In this document: positions 19,666 through 28,280 of the stretch, piece after piece
Numbering within the stretch: the first letter of the stretch is position 1
How the letters are laid out: each line of letters opens with the position of its first letter
NCBI RefSeq assembly: GCF_019021925.1
Contig: NZ_CP058990.1
Span: 1,170,001-1,234,000 of the forward strand
Reading direction: 5' to 3'
Length of the DNA stretch: 64,000 bases
Source of the DNA: Cellulophaga sp. HaHaR_3_176
GTDB taxonomy: Bacteria; Bacteroidota; Bacteroidia; Flavobacteriales; Flavobacteriaceae
Translations under genes and position numbers: made by a program
Notes under the pieces: model-generated
Database searches by the model: none
What the model was told of the DNA's origin: nothing
The model's input: only the letters and a program-made list of their open reading frames with translations

Positions 19666-20523
19666 ATGAAATTAATACGATTTGGCGCTGAAGGAAATGA
19701 AAAACCAGGATTACAATTAAATGACGGAACTCGAATAGATGTATCTGCATTTGGATCAGATTATACAGAGGAATTTTTTGGAAATGACGGTATTGAAAAA
19801 TTAAAAAAATGGGTGATTAATCATAAAGAAAATTGTCCTAAAGTGCCAAACGATACGCGTTTAGGAGTGCCTTTAATCAGACCTTCTAAAATTGTTTGTG
19901 TAGGTTTAAACTATGCACAACATGCAGCAGAAGCGGGTATGGATATTCCAAAAGAACCGGTATTATTCTTTAAATCAACAACAGCTTTAGTTGGTCCTAA
20001 TGATGATGTTATCATTCCGAAGAACAGTGAAAAAACGGACTGGGAAGTAGAATTAGCGATTGTTATTGGTAAAAAAGCATCTTATGTTGAAGAGGCTGAT
20101 GCTTTTGATCATATTGCAGGTTATGTTTTGCATAACGATGTAAGTGAGCGTGCTTTTCAAATTGAAAAATCAGGGCAGTGGTGTAAAGGTAAAGGCTGTG
20201 ATACTTTTGCTCCTGTAGGACCTTTTATAGCTACAACTGATGAAATTAAAGACCCTAATAATTTAAGCCTTTGGTTAAAATTAAACGGTAAAAAAATGCA
20301 AGACAGCAGCACATCTGATTTTATTTTTAATGTACAATATGTGGTAAGCCATATTAGTCAATTTATGACTTTATTACCAGGCGATATTATATCAACAGGT
20401 ACCCCTTTTGGAGTAGGCTTAGGTTTAACACCACCAATGTATTTAAAAGAAGGTGATGTGATGGAATTAGGTATAGAAGGTTTAGGAACATCTAAGCAAG
20501 TTTGTAAAAATTACAAGGCTTAA
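19666..20523 (+). CDS. FAH-family hydrolase (probable 2,4-diketo-3-deoxy-L-fuconate hydrolase)
   Basis: 285 residues of the fumarylacetoacetate hydrolase fold, with an N-terminal small domain and a core beginning KIVCVGLNYAQHAAE. Metal-binding and catalytic segments are DWEVELAIVIGKKA (Glu ligands), YVLHNDVSERAFQ and GKGCDTFAPVGPFI, plus the C-terminal STGTPFGVG. Family members with this sequence type cleave acylpyruvates; in the oxidative fucose route the enzyme yields pyruvate and L-lactate. The FMN L-lactate dehydrogenase three genes downstream fits that product exactly. Catabolism of another diketo acid is possible. Confidence 0.88.
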   Translation: MKLIRFGAEGNEKPGLQLNDGTRIDVSAFGSDYTEEFFGNDGIEKLKKWVINHKENCPKVPNDTRLGVPLIRPSKIVCVGLNYAQHAAEAGMDIPKEPVLFFKSTTALVGPNDDVIIPKNSEKTDWEVELAIVIGKKASYVEEADAFDHIAGYVLHNDVSERAFQIEKSGQWCKGKGCDTFAPVGPFIATTDEIKDPNNLSLWLKLNGKKMQDSSTSDFIFNVQYVVSHISQFMTLLPGDIISTGTPFGVGLGLTPPMYLKEGDVMELGIEGLGTSKQVCKNYKA

Positions 20524-20571
20524 TATTCTAGCTATTCATTTTATAAAATTAAAAATTTAACACCTTTTTAC

Positions 20572-21354
20572 ATGGATTTGAAATTAAAAGACAAAGTTAT
20601 TATAGTAACAGGCGGCTCAAAAGGTATTGGGTTAGGTATTGTAGAGTCTTTACTTAGAGAAAATGCGATACCAGTTATCGTTACCCGTAATAAAGAAAGT
20701 GTTTTAGAGGTTTTAGAAAATTTTAAAACTAAAGGTCACGATGTGTTTTATACACTTGCGGAGCTTACAGATGCTGAAAAATGTAAAAGTGCTATAGACG
20801 CTACAATTGCTAAATATGGCCGTATTGATGGTCTTGTAAATAATGCGGGTGTTAATGATGGTGTGGGTTTAGAAAGTGGCGATTATGATGGGTTTATGAC
20901 GTCTATAAAAAGAAATTTAGCGCATTATTATTTAATGGCCCATTATGCCTTGCCTGAATTAAAAAAGAGTAAAGGTGCGATTGTAAATATAGGTTCTAAA
21001 ACGGCTGATACGGGTCAAGGTGGTACATCTGGTTATGCTGCTTCAAATGGTGGGCGTAATGCATTAACAAGGGAGTGGGCAGTAGAACTTTTGCCATATA
21101 GTATACGTGTAAATGCTTTAATAGTTGCAGAATGTTACACGCCTTTATATGAAAAATGGATAAGCACTTTTTCTGATAAAGAAGAAAAATTAGCAAGCAT
21201 AACAAAAAACATTCCTTTTGAGAATAGAATGACGACTGCTGAAGAAATTGGCGATACCGTTGCTTTTTTACTTTCGAGTGTCTCAAGTCACACCACAGGG
21301 CAATTGTTATATGTAGATGGTGGCTATACGCATTTAGACCGTTCAATAGAATAA
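20572..21354 (+). CDS. SDR: probable L-fucose dehydrogenase, with Asn at the catalytic Lys position
   Basis: 260 residues with the Rossmann motif TGGSKGIG, NNAGVND, a Ser in NIGSKTAD and the Tyr in GYAASNGGRNAL. The position four residues after Tyr155, normally Lys, is Asn159 (codon AAT at 21046-21048). Otherwise the protein is a full-length SDR with an intact C-terminal GQLLYVDGGYTHLD. The AECYTPLYEKW segment and the position next to a RhaM-type mutarotase match Campylobacter-like FucX genes, which oxidise L-fucose to the lactone. It is likely active, since the frame is intact and the rest of the active site is conserved, but the missing Lys should be noted. Confidence 0.8.
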   Translation: MDLKLKDKVIIVTGGSKGIGLGIVESLLRENAIPVIVTRNKESVLEVLENFKTKGHDVFYTLAELTDAEKCKSAIDATIAKYGRIDGLVNNAGVNDGVGLESGDYDGFMTSIKRNLAHYYLMAHYALPELKKSKGAIVNIGSKTADTGQGGTSGYAASNGGRNALTREWAVELLPYSIRVNALIVAECYTPLYEKWISTFSDKEEKLASITKNIPFENRMTTAEEIGDTVAFLLSSVSSHTTGQLLYVDGGYTHLDRSIE

Positions 21355-21374
21355 TCACCCAAAAATAGTAACAA

Positions 21375-21704
21375 ATGAAACGCTATTGCTTGGCACTTGA
21401 TCTTAAAGATGATCAAAAATTAATAGATGAGTATGTTGCTTATCATAAAAAGGTATGGCCAGATATTTTAGAAAGTATCAAAGCATCAGGTATTCATACT
21501 GCTGAAATTTATCTGGTTCAGAATCGGTTATTTATGATGCTTGAAACACAAGAAAATTTCTCTTTTGAAAAAAAAAATGAAATGGACTTAAGTAATAATA
21601 CCGTTCAAGAATGGGAAAATTTAATGTGGACCTATCAACAAGCATTACCAGGTTCTAAACCAGGTGAAAAGTGGAAATTGATGGATTGCATTTTTAAATT
21701 ATAA
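21375..21704 (+). CDS. L-rhamnose mutarotase family protein, probable L-fucose mutarotase
   Basis: 109 residues, the normal length of the RhaM fold (dimeric alpha+beta barrel). Conserved features are YCLALDLKDD at the start, YHKKVWPDILESIKASGI with the active-site His, AEIYLVQNRLFMMLE, and a Trp-rich tail (EWENLMWTYQQ, EKWKLMDCIF). The family interconverts the anomers of deoxy sugars. Beside a fucose-type SDR it probably supplies the anomer used by the dehydrogenase. It starts 20 bases after the SDR stop and lies in the same operon; no rhamnose isomerase or kinase genes are nearby. Confidence 0.87.
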   Translation: MKRYCLALDLKDDQKLIDEYVAYHKKVWPDILESIKASGIHTAEIYLVQNRLFMMLETQENFSFEKKNEMDLSNNTVQEWENLMWTYQQALPGSKPGEKWKLMDCIFKL

Positions 21705-21733
21705 TATAAAATCAGAGAAACGACTATAGCACA

Positions 21734-22894
21734 ATGGCACATACTTTTAATACAAAATACCCATCTATAGATGATCTTAGAACAAAAGCAAAAAAACGAA
21801 TGCCTCGTTTTGCTTTTGAATATTTAGATGGTGGCTGTAACGAAGATGTTAATCTACATAGAAATACATCAGAATTACGAGAGGTACAATTAAAGCCAAA
21901 TTATTTACGATCGTTTAATGGATCAAGCTTAAAAACATCATTGTTTGGTGTAGAGTACGATGCACCTTTTGGTATAGCACCAGTTGGTTTACAGGGGCTT
22001 ATGTGGCCAAATTCGCCTGAAATATTAGCCAAAGCAGCTTTTGAGCATAATGTGCCTTTTATACTAAGTACTGTAACAACAAGTAGTATTGAACGTGTTA
22101 GTGAGTTAACAGAAGGCAAAGCGTGGTTTCAATTGTATCATCCAGCTAAAACTGATTTACGAGATGATATTATAAAAAGAGCTGAAGCAGCACATTGCCC
22201 TGTATTAGTTATTTTATGCGATGTGCCTACTTTTGGTTTTCGTCCTAGAGATATTCGAAACGGGTTAGCAATGCCTCCAAAAATGAGCATTCAGAATATT
22301 TTACAAGTTTTAGGCAAACCAACTTGGGCATTAAATACTTTAAAATATGGGCAACCAAATTTTGAAACCTTAAAACCATATATGCCAAAAGGTTTAGATT
22401 TAAAACAACTAGGTAAATTTATGGACCAAACTTTTTCAGGTCGTTTAAATGCCGAAAGAATAAAACCGATTCGCGATATGTGGAAAGGTAAAATAGTTTT
22501 AAAAGGTGTAGCCTCTCATGAAGATGCAGAAGAAGCGATTCGTTTAGGTTTAGATGGTATTATTGTGTCGAACCATGGTGGTAGGCAGTTAGATGCAGGA
22601 GAATCTACCATTAGACCTTTAGAAACTATAGCAGAAAAATACGGTGATAAAATTACGGTAATGATGGATAGTGGTATTCGTTCGGGGCCAGATGTGGCTA
22701 GAACCTTAGCTAGTGGCGCAGACTTCACTTTTTTAGGGCGTAGTTTTATGTATGGTGTCGGAGCACTTGGTAAGCAAGGCGGAGATCATACCATATCATT
22801 ACTTAAAGCAGAATTGCAACAGGTTATGGAGCAGCTTTGTTGTGAGAATACAAGTGATCTGAGTAAAAATTTAATCAAACAAAAATTCAAATAA
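21734..22894 (+). CDS. lldD: FMN-dependent L-lactate dehydrogenase (alpha-hydroxy acid dehydrogenase)
   Basis: 386 residues with the family hallmarks: RMPRFAFEYLDGGCNED, the FMN-binding APVGLQGLMWPN, STVTTSSIE, WFQLYHP, LKGVASHEDAE, the catalytic His in IVSNHGGRQLD, MMDSGIRSGPDV and FLGRSFMYGV. These enzymes oxidise L-lactate to pyruvate at the membrane or with a quinone. L-lactate is a product of the oxidative fucose pathway encoded just upstream, so the gene closes the route by converting both halves of fucose to pyruvate. Members acting on other hydroxy acids exist, so lldD is used in the broad sense. Confidence 0.85.
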   Translation: MAHTFNTKYPSIDDLRTKAKKRMPRFAFEYLDGGCNEDVNLHRNTSELREVQLKPNYLRSFNGSSLKTSLFGVEYDAPFGIAPVGLQGLMWPNSPEILAKAAFEHNVPFILSTVTTSSIERVSELTEGKAWFQLYHPAKTDLRDDIIKRAEAAHCPVLVILCDVPTFGFRPRDIRNGLAMPPKMSIQNILQVLGKPTWALNTLKYGQPNFETLKPYMPKGLDLKQLGKFMDQTFSGRLNAERIKPIRDMWKGKIVLKGVASHEDAEEAIRLGLDGIIVSNHGGRQLDAGESTIRPLETIAEKYGDKITVMMDSGIRSGPDVARTLASGADFTFLGRSFMYGVGALGKQGGDHTISLLKAELQQVMEQLCCENTSDLSKNLIKQKFK

Positions 22895-22895
22895 A

Positions 22896-24080
22896 ATGAG
22901 AAGCAGTATATTTTATGTAAGTGCTTTAATCGGTATAACTTTTTTAAGTTGTGGGGAGCAGAAAAAAGAGCATACCATTATAACGATAAAAAATAATTTA
23001 GAAATTCCGCGTGCTTTTGAAACGGTAGAGGTTTCTAAAAAAGAGATAGTATTAGGCGAAAATCAAAAATTCGAAAATATTATAGTACGCGATATGGCAA
23101 CGCAAGAGCGTTTAATCACGCAATTTGTAGATGAAAATAGCGATGGTGTTGCTGATGTAGTGTTATTTCAACCAGAAGTGGAACCAATATCAGAAAAAAA
23201 GTATGAAATAGTAGTTTTAGATTCTGTTGCAGCGCAAGATGTTACAGCCTATTGTTACTCACGTTTTGTGCCAGAACGTACTGATGATTATGCTTGGGAG
23301 AATAACAAAGTAGCATTTAGAACCTATGGGCCAGTAGCACAAAAAATGGTTGAAGATTCTGTTTCTGGTGGTACATTATCATCAGGTATTGATGCTTGGT
23401 TAAAAAAAGTAGAATATCCGATAATTAATAAATGGTATGCTAAAAATGATATCAACCCTGGGGAATATCATATAGATTCAGGCGAAGGATTAGATAATTT
23501 TCATGTAGGCTCAAGTAGAGGAGTAGGTGGTGTTGCGGTTAAAAAAGACACGACATATTATATTTCTAAAAACTTTACCGAATGGGAAACCATTACTACA
23601 GGTCCTATCAGAACAAGTTTTGTTTTAAATTATGCTGATTGGGATGCTGATGGACAAAAAATTACAGAAGAGAAACATATATCGTTAGATTACGGTAATA
23701 ACTTATCTAAATTTGAAATACACACGACAGGCACAACCGTATTATCAGTGGGTTTAACGCTTCATAAAAAAGAAGGTGTTGGTACTGAAAAAGTAGATCA
23801 AGGCTGGGTGTCATATTGGGAGCCGCATGAAGGTTCAGAGTTAGGGACTGGAATCGTAGCCGCAAATGGTACTATGATTGCATCAGAGAATTATGATACT
23901 AACATGACCGATAGAAGTAATTTATACGCACAGTTAAAAGTTGAAAATGGTAAAGTGGTTTATTATTCAGGTTTCGCTTGGAAAGAATCAAAGCAATACC
24001 CAACAAAAGCATCTTGGGAAGCTTATTTAGAAGAGTTCGCGCTTAAAATAAATAACCCATTAGAAGTGAGTTTAAAGTAA
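22896..24080 (+). CDS. DUF4861 family lipoprotein
   Basis: 394 residues beginning one base after the lactate dehydrogenase stop. The signal MRSSIFYVSALIGITFLSC ends in a lipobox-like FLSC, so the protein is probably an outer-membrane or periplasmic lipoprotein. The body matches the DUF4861 type: TIKNNLEIPRAFETVEV, FENIIVRDMATQERLITQFV with an EF-hand-like DENSDGVADVV, and GLDNFHVGSSRGVGGVAV; a beta-rich C-terminus with YYSGFAWKES follows. Members recur in Bacteroidota loci for uronic acid or sulfated glycans, but I cannot name a reaction. It is the last gene before a terminator. Confidence 0.85.
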   Translation: MRSSIFYVSALIGITFLSCGEQKKEHTIITIKNNLEIPRAFETVEVSKKEIVLGENQKFENIIVRDMATQERLITQFVDENSDGVADVVLFQPEVEPISEKKYEIVVLDSVAAQDVTAYCYSRFVPERTDDYAWENNKVAFRTYGPVAQKMVEDSVSGGTLSSGIDAWLKKVEYPIINKWYAKNDINPGEYHIDSGEGLDNFHVGSSRGVGGVAVKKDTTYYISKNFTEWETITTGPIRTSFVLNYADWDADGQKITEEKHISLDYGNNLSKFEIHTTGTTVLSVGLTLHKKEGVGTEKVDQGWVSYWEPHEGSELGTGIVAANGTMIASENYDTNMTDRSNLYAQLKVENGKVVYYSGFAWKESKQYPTKASWEAYLEEFALKINNPLEVSLK

Positions 24081-24107
24081 AAACTAAATTAAAATAGATT
24101 ATTATAC

Positions 24108-24139
24108 GCCTCGTAGCATTTTGTTACGGGGCTTTTTTA
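24108..24139 (+). terminator. Rho-independent terminator of the glycan/fucose operon
   Basis: GCCTCGTA pairs with TACGGGGC (one G-T pair) around a loop containing CATTTTG, followed at once by TTTTTT. It lies 28 bases after the DUF4861 stop and is the only strong terminator seen since position 1. Confidence 0.85.
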
Positions 24140-24511
24140 CAAATTTTAGCTCTAATTACTTATATGCCCTATTGATGTAGAAAACCGTAATAGTTCTCCA
24201 TTACTTTTTACGAAATTTGAATATATTAAAAGGAAAAGTTTTTATAGTAAATAAATATATCTAGAATTTTTTCAAATTAATGAAGGATTTCGGAAGCTAG
24301 CTTCTAAATAAAAGATTTGTGAAACCTTGAGGAAATACAAAACCTTCCTTAACTAATATTATACAAAATAATAAATTTTGAAGGCTTATGTGTAAACTAA
24401 CAAATACTATAAAATTTTGTATTTGTATTGATGAATAAATACTGAAGAATTAAATTATTATTGAATATTACAAAGGTTTTAGATATAAACCTCGATGATT
24501 AATAATAAAAA
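24140..24511. other. Intergenic region, no gene seen
   Basis: About 370 AT-rich bases between the end of the fucose operon and the converging thioredoxin genes. Stops interrupt all frames, and I see no RNA gene or repeat. Confidence 0.5.
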
Positions 24512-24546
24512 CAAACCCCAAAAACAAGAATGCTTCGGGGGGTTGT
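24512..24546 (-). terminator. Terminator for the thioredoxin-like pair
   Basis: On the minus strand AACCCC pairs with GGGGTT around a 19-base loop and is followed by TTGTTTTTATT. It lies 38 bases past the stop of the minus-strand redoxin gene. Confidence 0.55.
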
Positions 24547-24583
24547 AACCTACTATAAAAAACTAAATAGTTATATATTTTTG

Positions 24584-25285
24584 TTATTTACTAAACTTTA
24601 CTGGACACCCAATTGATTTCGTAAAATTAGGATTTGGCTTTTCTCCATTTTCTAAGGCTTGAATAGCATTTTCAACATATTTTACTTTTACATCTTTAGC
24701 ATTTTTAGCGTTATCATCAATAGTACCAATATACTGCACGGTTAATTCTGCATCTAATAAAAACACATGAGGTGTTCTTAAAGCTCCATATTGTGGTACT
24801 ATTTTTTGATCTGTATCAGCTAGATACACAAAAGGGAAGTCTTTTTCATTGGCTCTTTTTTGCATAGCTTCATAACTTTCTCGTTCGTTAGTAGCACTAA
24901 CATTTGGGTTAATAGCTACCACAGAATATCCTTTAGGTGCATATTCTTGATGTAATGAAATTAAACGATCTTCATACATTTTAGCAAACGGACATTCGTT
25001 ACAGGTAAAAACAACAATATACCCTTTTGCATCTTCAATATCAGACAATGAAAATTGAAGGCCATCAACATTTTTAAGCTCAAAATCAGTGGCTTTGTCA
25101 CCAATTTTGTATCCTGTCATTTCGCTCAAACTTTCCGATTGTTCAGGGTTGTGTCCTCCACTAGGAGGGCCTTTGTGTTCACCATTAGCAGGACGACCTT
25201 TTCTGTCTTGTGCATTTACATTACTAATAGTCATAAAGCTGCATACTAAAAGTGCAGCTATTAAAAATAAGTTACTTTTTTTCAT
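24584..25285 (-). CDS. Secreted thioredoxin-fold (AhpC/TSA-Redoxin) protein
   Basis: 233 residues with a signal peptide (MKKSNLFLIAALLVCSFMT). After a Gly/Pro-rich linker the domain begins IGDKATDFELKNVDG and holds the active-site segment VFTCNECPFAKMYEDR, a CxxC motif of the form CNEC. LRTPHVFLLDAELTVQYIG supplies the conserved cis-Pro and the following strand. This is the type annotated as redoxin or thioredoxin family in Bacteroidota. It probably acts in periplasmic disulfide or peroxide handling. One base separates it from the upstream TlpA-like gene, so the two form an operon. Confidence 0.88.
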   Translation of the reverse strand: MKKSNLFLIAALLVCSFMTISNVNAQDRKGRPANGEHKGPPSGGHNPEQSESLSEMTGYKIGDKATDFELKNVDGLQFSLSDIEDAKGYIVVFTCNECPFAKMYEDRLISLHQEYAPKGYSVVAINPNVSATNERESYEAMQKRANEKDFPFVYLADTDQKIVPQYGALRTPHVFLLDAELTVQYIGTIDDNAKNAKDVKVKYVENAIQALENGEKPNPNFTKSIGCPVKFSK

Positions 25286-25286
25286 G

Positions 25287-25814
25287 TTATTTGTTTTTTA
25301 TCGTTTTATTAATTTCATTTTCTAGGTCTTGAATATCATTAAAAGGGCGTTCATGATAGGAACGGTTTTCATTATTGAATATAATTGTAAATGGTATAGC
25401 TCCAGACCATTTAGGGTTAACTTTATCTATCCAAGAATTGGCATCTGGGTCGTCTAATAAAACAACGTTTGATGTAATTCCTTTTTTCTTTAAAAAGGGT
25501 TTTAGTTTGGTATCTACATCTTCAGGAAAATCTAAACTAACTAAAAGCACTTCAACATTCGGATTGTTTTTTTCATACTCTTGAAATACAGGTAACTCTT
25601 TAATACAAGGCGCACACCACATTGCCCAAAAGTTGACGATATAAATTTTATCAGATTTTGTGTGTAATAAAGGTTCTAAGGAACTAAAATTTAGGATTGG
25701 AATCGTCTTGTTAATTTCTGAAGTTTTCTTTTTTGGAGCAGTTTCGTTAGAATTTGATTGTGCATTAGAAAAAGAAATAAATATTAAAAAGAGAGCCAAA
25801 ATACGTAATTTCAT
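25287..25814 (-). CDS. TlpA-like thioredoxin (periplasmic)
   Basis: 175 residues with an N-terminal signal (MKLRILALFLIFISFSNAQ), then a thioredoxin domain with VNFWAMWCAPCIKELP as the WCxxC active site. VLLVSLDFPEDVDTKLKPFL and a cis-Pro in SGAIPFTIIFNNE follow. It resembles TlpA/ResA proteins that reduce disulfides in the periplasm. It is the first gene of the two-gene minus-strand operon with the redoxin. Confidence 0.9.
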   Translation of the reverse strand: MKLRILALFLIFISFSNAQSNSNETAPKKKTSEINKTIPILNFSSLEPLLHTKSDKIYIVNFWAMWCAPCIKELPVFQEYEKNNPNVEVLLVSLDFPEDVDTKLKPFLKKKGITSNVVLLDDPDANSWIDKVNPKWSGAIPFTIIFNNENRSYHERPFNDIQDLENEINKTIKNK

Positions 25815-26257
25815 AATTGCTTTTTTGTAAAGTGTAAAGGTGCATTTATTTGCTATTTTAAAGAAAACAAATAGATGTTTGGAGACATTATCTATATAAA
25901 TAAGCGTATTTTATCGACGAGATTTTTTTATTTTTTAAACTCATTATTTTTTAATGTTCTAATAATTTAAAAAGTGGCTCTAAAAAGGGTGTAAGTTGCC
26001 TCTTGCTTTTGGGGAAAACCTAAAACATAAAAAAGATGAATAAAATATTTAGAAGAAATTTATTTTTCATGTAGTTGTTGTTACCAAACTCAGATGGGTT
26101 ACAGATGGCTGATAATGCCAAACATTTACTGCACTCTAAATGTGGAGTAATTTAACTTACCTTTACTTCTAATTACCGTAATTTCAACCTTACTTTTAGT
26201 AAGTTGAAGTGCTTGAACTACGAAGGATTAATCTACCAAGATCCGTTTTGCAATTAT
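25815..26257. other. Divergent intergenic region
   Basis: About 440 bases between two diverging operons. No frame of useful length was found. A short perfect inverted repeat, CTTACT/AGTAAG with a TTT centre, lies at 26189-26203 and could be a regulator site or a weak hairpin. No function is assigned. Confidence 0.4.
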
Positions 26258-26265
26258 TATCTTTG
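26258..26265 (+). promoter_or_regulatory. Candidate Bacteroidota -7 promoter element
   Basis: TATCTTTG fits the TAnnTTTG consensus and lies 20 bases before the RsbQ-like start codon. No TTG was found at the usual ~19-base spacing, so only the -7 part is supported. Confidence 0.4.
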
Positions 26266-26285
26266 ATAACTTTTAAATTTCATCC

Positions 26286-27080
26286 ATGGATATAGTCAAA
26301 AGAAACAACGTTAAAGTCCTCGGGAACGGCTCTAAGGTTATCATGTTTGCACATGGTTTTGGCTGTGATCAAAATATGTGGCATTTTATAACCCCTTCTT
26401 TTACGGACAACTATAAAATAATTCTATTTGATTATGTAGGCTCTGGACATTCAGATTTAAGTGCGTATAACATTCAAAAATATGATTCTTTATATGGTTA
26501 TGCGCAGGATGTAATAGATATTTGTCATGAATTAAACCTTCATAATGTTGTGTTTGTTGGGCATTCTGTTAGTTCAATCATTGGTACATTAGCCTCTTTG
26601 CAATCTCCAGATATCTTTGAACGATTAATCTTTGTGTCACCATCGCCACGGTATATTAATGATATGAATTATAACGGTGGTTTTTCAAAAGAAGATTTAG
26701 AGGGGCTGCTAGAAGTCATGTCTAATAATTATACAGGTTGGGCTAACCTGTTGGCACCTATGGTAATGCAAAATTCAGAAAGACCTAGTTTAACCAAAGA
26801 ACTTGAAAATAGTTTTTGTACTTCAGATCCATTCATTACAAGGCAGTTCGCTAAGGTTACTTTTTTCTCAGACAATCGTGAGGATTTAAAAAAAATAAAG
26901 ATACCTACGTTAATTCTTCAATGTACGGATGATGCTATTGCTCCTAGCAATGTGGGTGCATATATACATCAACAAATTACAGGGAGTACATTAGTAAAAA
27001 TGAATGCTAAAGGTCATTGTCCACATATGAGTCATCCGGAAGAAACAATTGCTTGCATTAAAAATTTTTTAGAACAGTAA
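26286..27080 (+). CDS. RsbQ-like alpha/beta hydrolase
   Basis: 264 residues with the alpha/beta-hydrolase fold. The oxyanion segment is MFAHGFGCDQNMW, the nucleophile Ser94 lies in FVGHSVSSIIG, the acid in ILQCTDDAIAP and the His in KGHCPHMSHP. HGFGCDQNMW is a hallmark of RsbQ and related strigolactone-receptor-like (KAI2/D14-type) hydrolases. In Bacillus, RsbQ works with the PAS phosphatase RsbP to feed energy stress into SigB. Here the next gene, 18 bases on, is a PAS histidine kinase, so the hydrolase may supply or sense a small ligand for that kinase. Confidence 0.9.
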   Translation: MDIVKRNNVKVLGNGSKVIMFAHGFGCDQNMWHFITPSFTDNYKIILFDYVGSGHSDLSAYNIQKYDSLYGYAQDVIDICHELNLHNVVFVGHSVSSIIGTLASLQSPDIFERLIFVSPSPRYINDMNYNGGFSKEDLEGLLEVMSNNYTGWANLLAPMVMQNSERPSLTKELENSFCTSDPFITRQFAKVTFFSDNREDLKKIKIPTLILQCTDDAIAPSNVGAYIHQQITGSTLVKMNAKGHCPHMSHPEETIACIKNFLEQ

Positions 27081-27098
27081 CTACTAAAAGCTTAATGT

Positions 27099-28280
27099 AT
27101 GAGTATTAATTTGGAAAATCAAGAAGAGTTTTATCATACTTCCCCTGGATTTAATTTCACGTTATCAGAATCTGGTGATGTGCTGTTTATCAATCAAAAA
27201 TTCAGAGAATGTCTAGACTATGATCTAGCGGAGCCTTTGAAAATTAACGATATACTTACCCCAGGAAGTGTCATTTTTTTTCAAGTTCATCTTCAGCCAA
27301 TGTTAGATTTGCAACATAAGGCAGATGAAGTTTTCTTGTCCTTTAAAACTAAAACAGGGAATACGGTACCGGTACTTTTAAATGCTATTCGGCTATTAGA
27401 AGGAGAAACCTCTAAGATTCATTTTACAGGTATTAATATTTCCCAACGCAACAACTATGAAAAAGAAATACTTCATGCTCGAGATATTGCAGAAAAAGCA
27501 CTTTTAGAAAATTCAGAGCATATTCGTTTAAAAAAAGAACTAGAGTACAGTCAGCATCTAATAGAAGAACAGCTGCAGAAAATTGCTAACTATTCAGAGC
27601 AGCATAAACAAATAGATAAAGTACTTTCTCATGACCTTCAAGAACCCATTAGAAAAATAAGTGTTTTTGCAAGCCTTATAGAAAATATAGATCCTGAAAT
27701 AGACAAAAATATTTCAAAAATTCTCACATCATCAGAACGTATACGTAAACTTTTGAACCGTATGCAGCGCTTGCACGCTATTGAAAATGCAAGTTTAAAC
27801 CTTAGCAATGTTAATCTAAAAGACATTATTGAAAAAGTAAAAAAGAAGCTTGAAATTAATGATAACTTACTGCAAATTAAACATATAGATTCTCTTATAT
27901 TTCCTGCAGATCATAATCAATTGGTTAATTTGTTTTCAGAACTGTTAGATAACTCCTTAAAGTATAAAAGAAAAGAAACCCCTTTAGTTATAAAGGTTAC
28001 TACGGATCATTTTATGCAAAATACATTTATTGAGACAGAGGATAAATTTCAATATGGAAAATATGTACGTGTTATATACTCTGATAATGGTTCTGGTTTT
28101 GAAAATACATATGCGGAAACTGTTTTTGAGTTGTTTTCAAAATTACATTTGGATAAGGGCTTAGGGTTTGGCCTTACACTTGTAAAAAGGATTATGAGCT
28201 TACACAGAGGCACAGTTACACTAAAATCTATAGAAAATGAAGGAACAACATTAACAATGCTTTTTCCTTTAGAAGCATAA
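27099..28280 (+). CDS. PAS domain sensor histidine kinase
   Basis: 393 residues with no membrane segment. A PAS domain occupies about residues 15-115 (FNFTLSESGDVLFINQKFR...ITGINIS-like end). A coiled coil rich in Glu and Leu precedes a phosphoacceptor segment at His178 in SHDLQEPIRKI, and the ATPase domain carries NLFSELLDNSLKYKR, VIYSDNGSGFEN and LGFGLTLVKRI. The product should be a soluble kinase. The partner response regulator is not adjacent; the single-domain regulator at 38708-39154 is a possible one. The upstream RsbQ-like gene is almost certainly co-transcribed. Confidence 0.92.
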   Translation: MSINLENQEEFYHTSPGFNFTLSESGDVLFINQKFRECLDYDLAEPLKINDILTPGSVIFFQVHLQPMLDLQHKADEVFLSFKTKTGNTVPVLLNAIRLLEGETSKIHFTGINISQRNNYEKEILHARDIAEKALLENSEHIRLKKELEYSQHLIEEQLQKIANYSEQHKQIDKVLSHDLQEPIRKISVFASLIENIDPEIDKNISKILTSSERIRKLLNRMQRLHAIENASLNLSNVNLKDIIEKVKKKLEINDNLLQIKHIDSLIFPADHNQLVNLFSELLDNSLKYKRKETPLVIKVTTDHFMQNTFIETEDKFQYGKYVRVIYSDNGSGFENTYAETVFELFSKLHLDKGLGFGLTLVKRIMSLHRGTVTLKSIENEGTTLTMLFPLEA

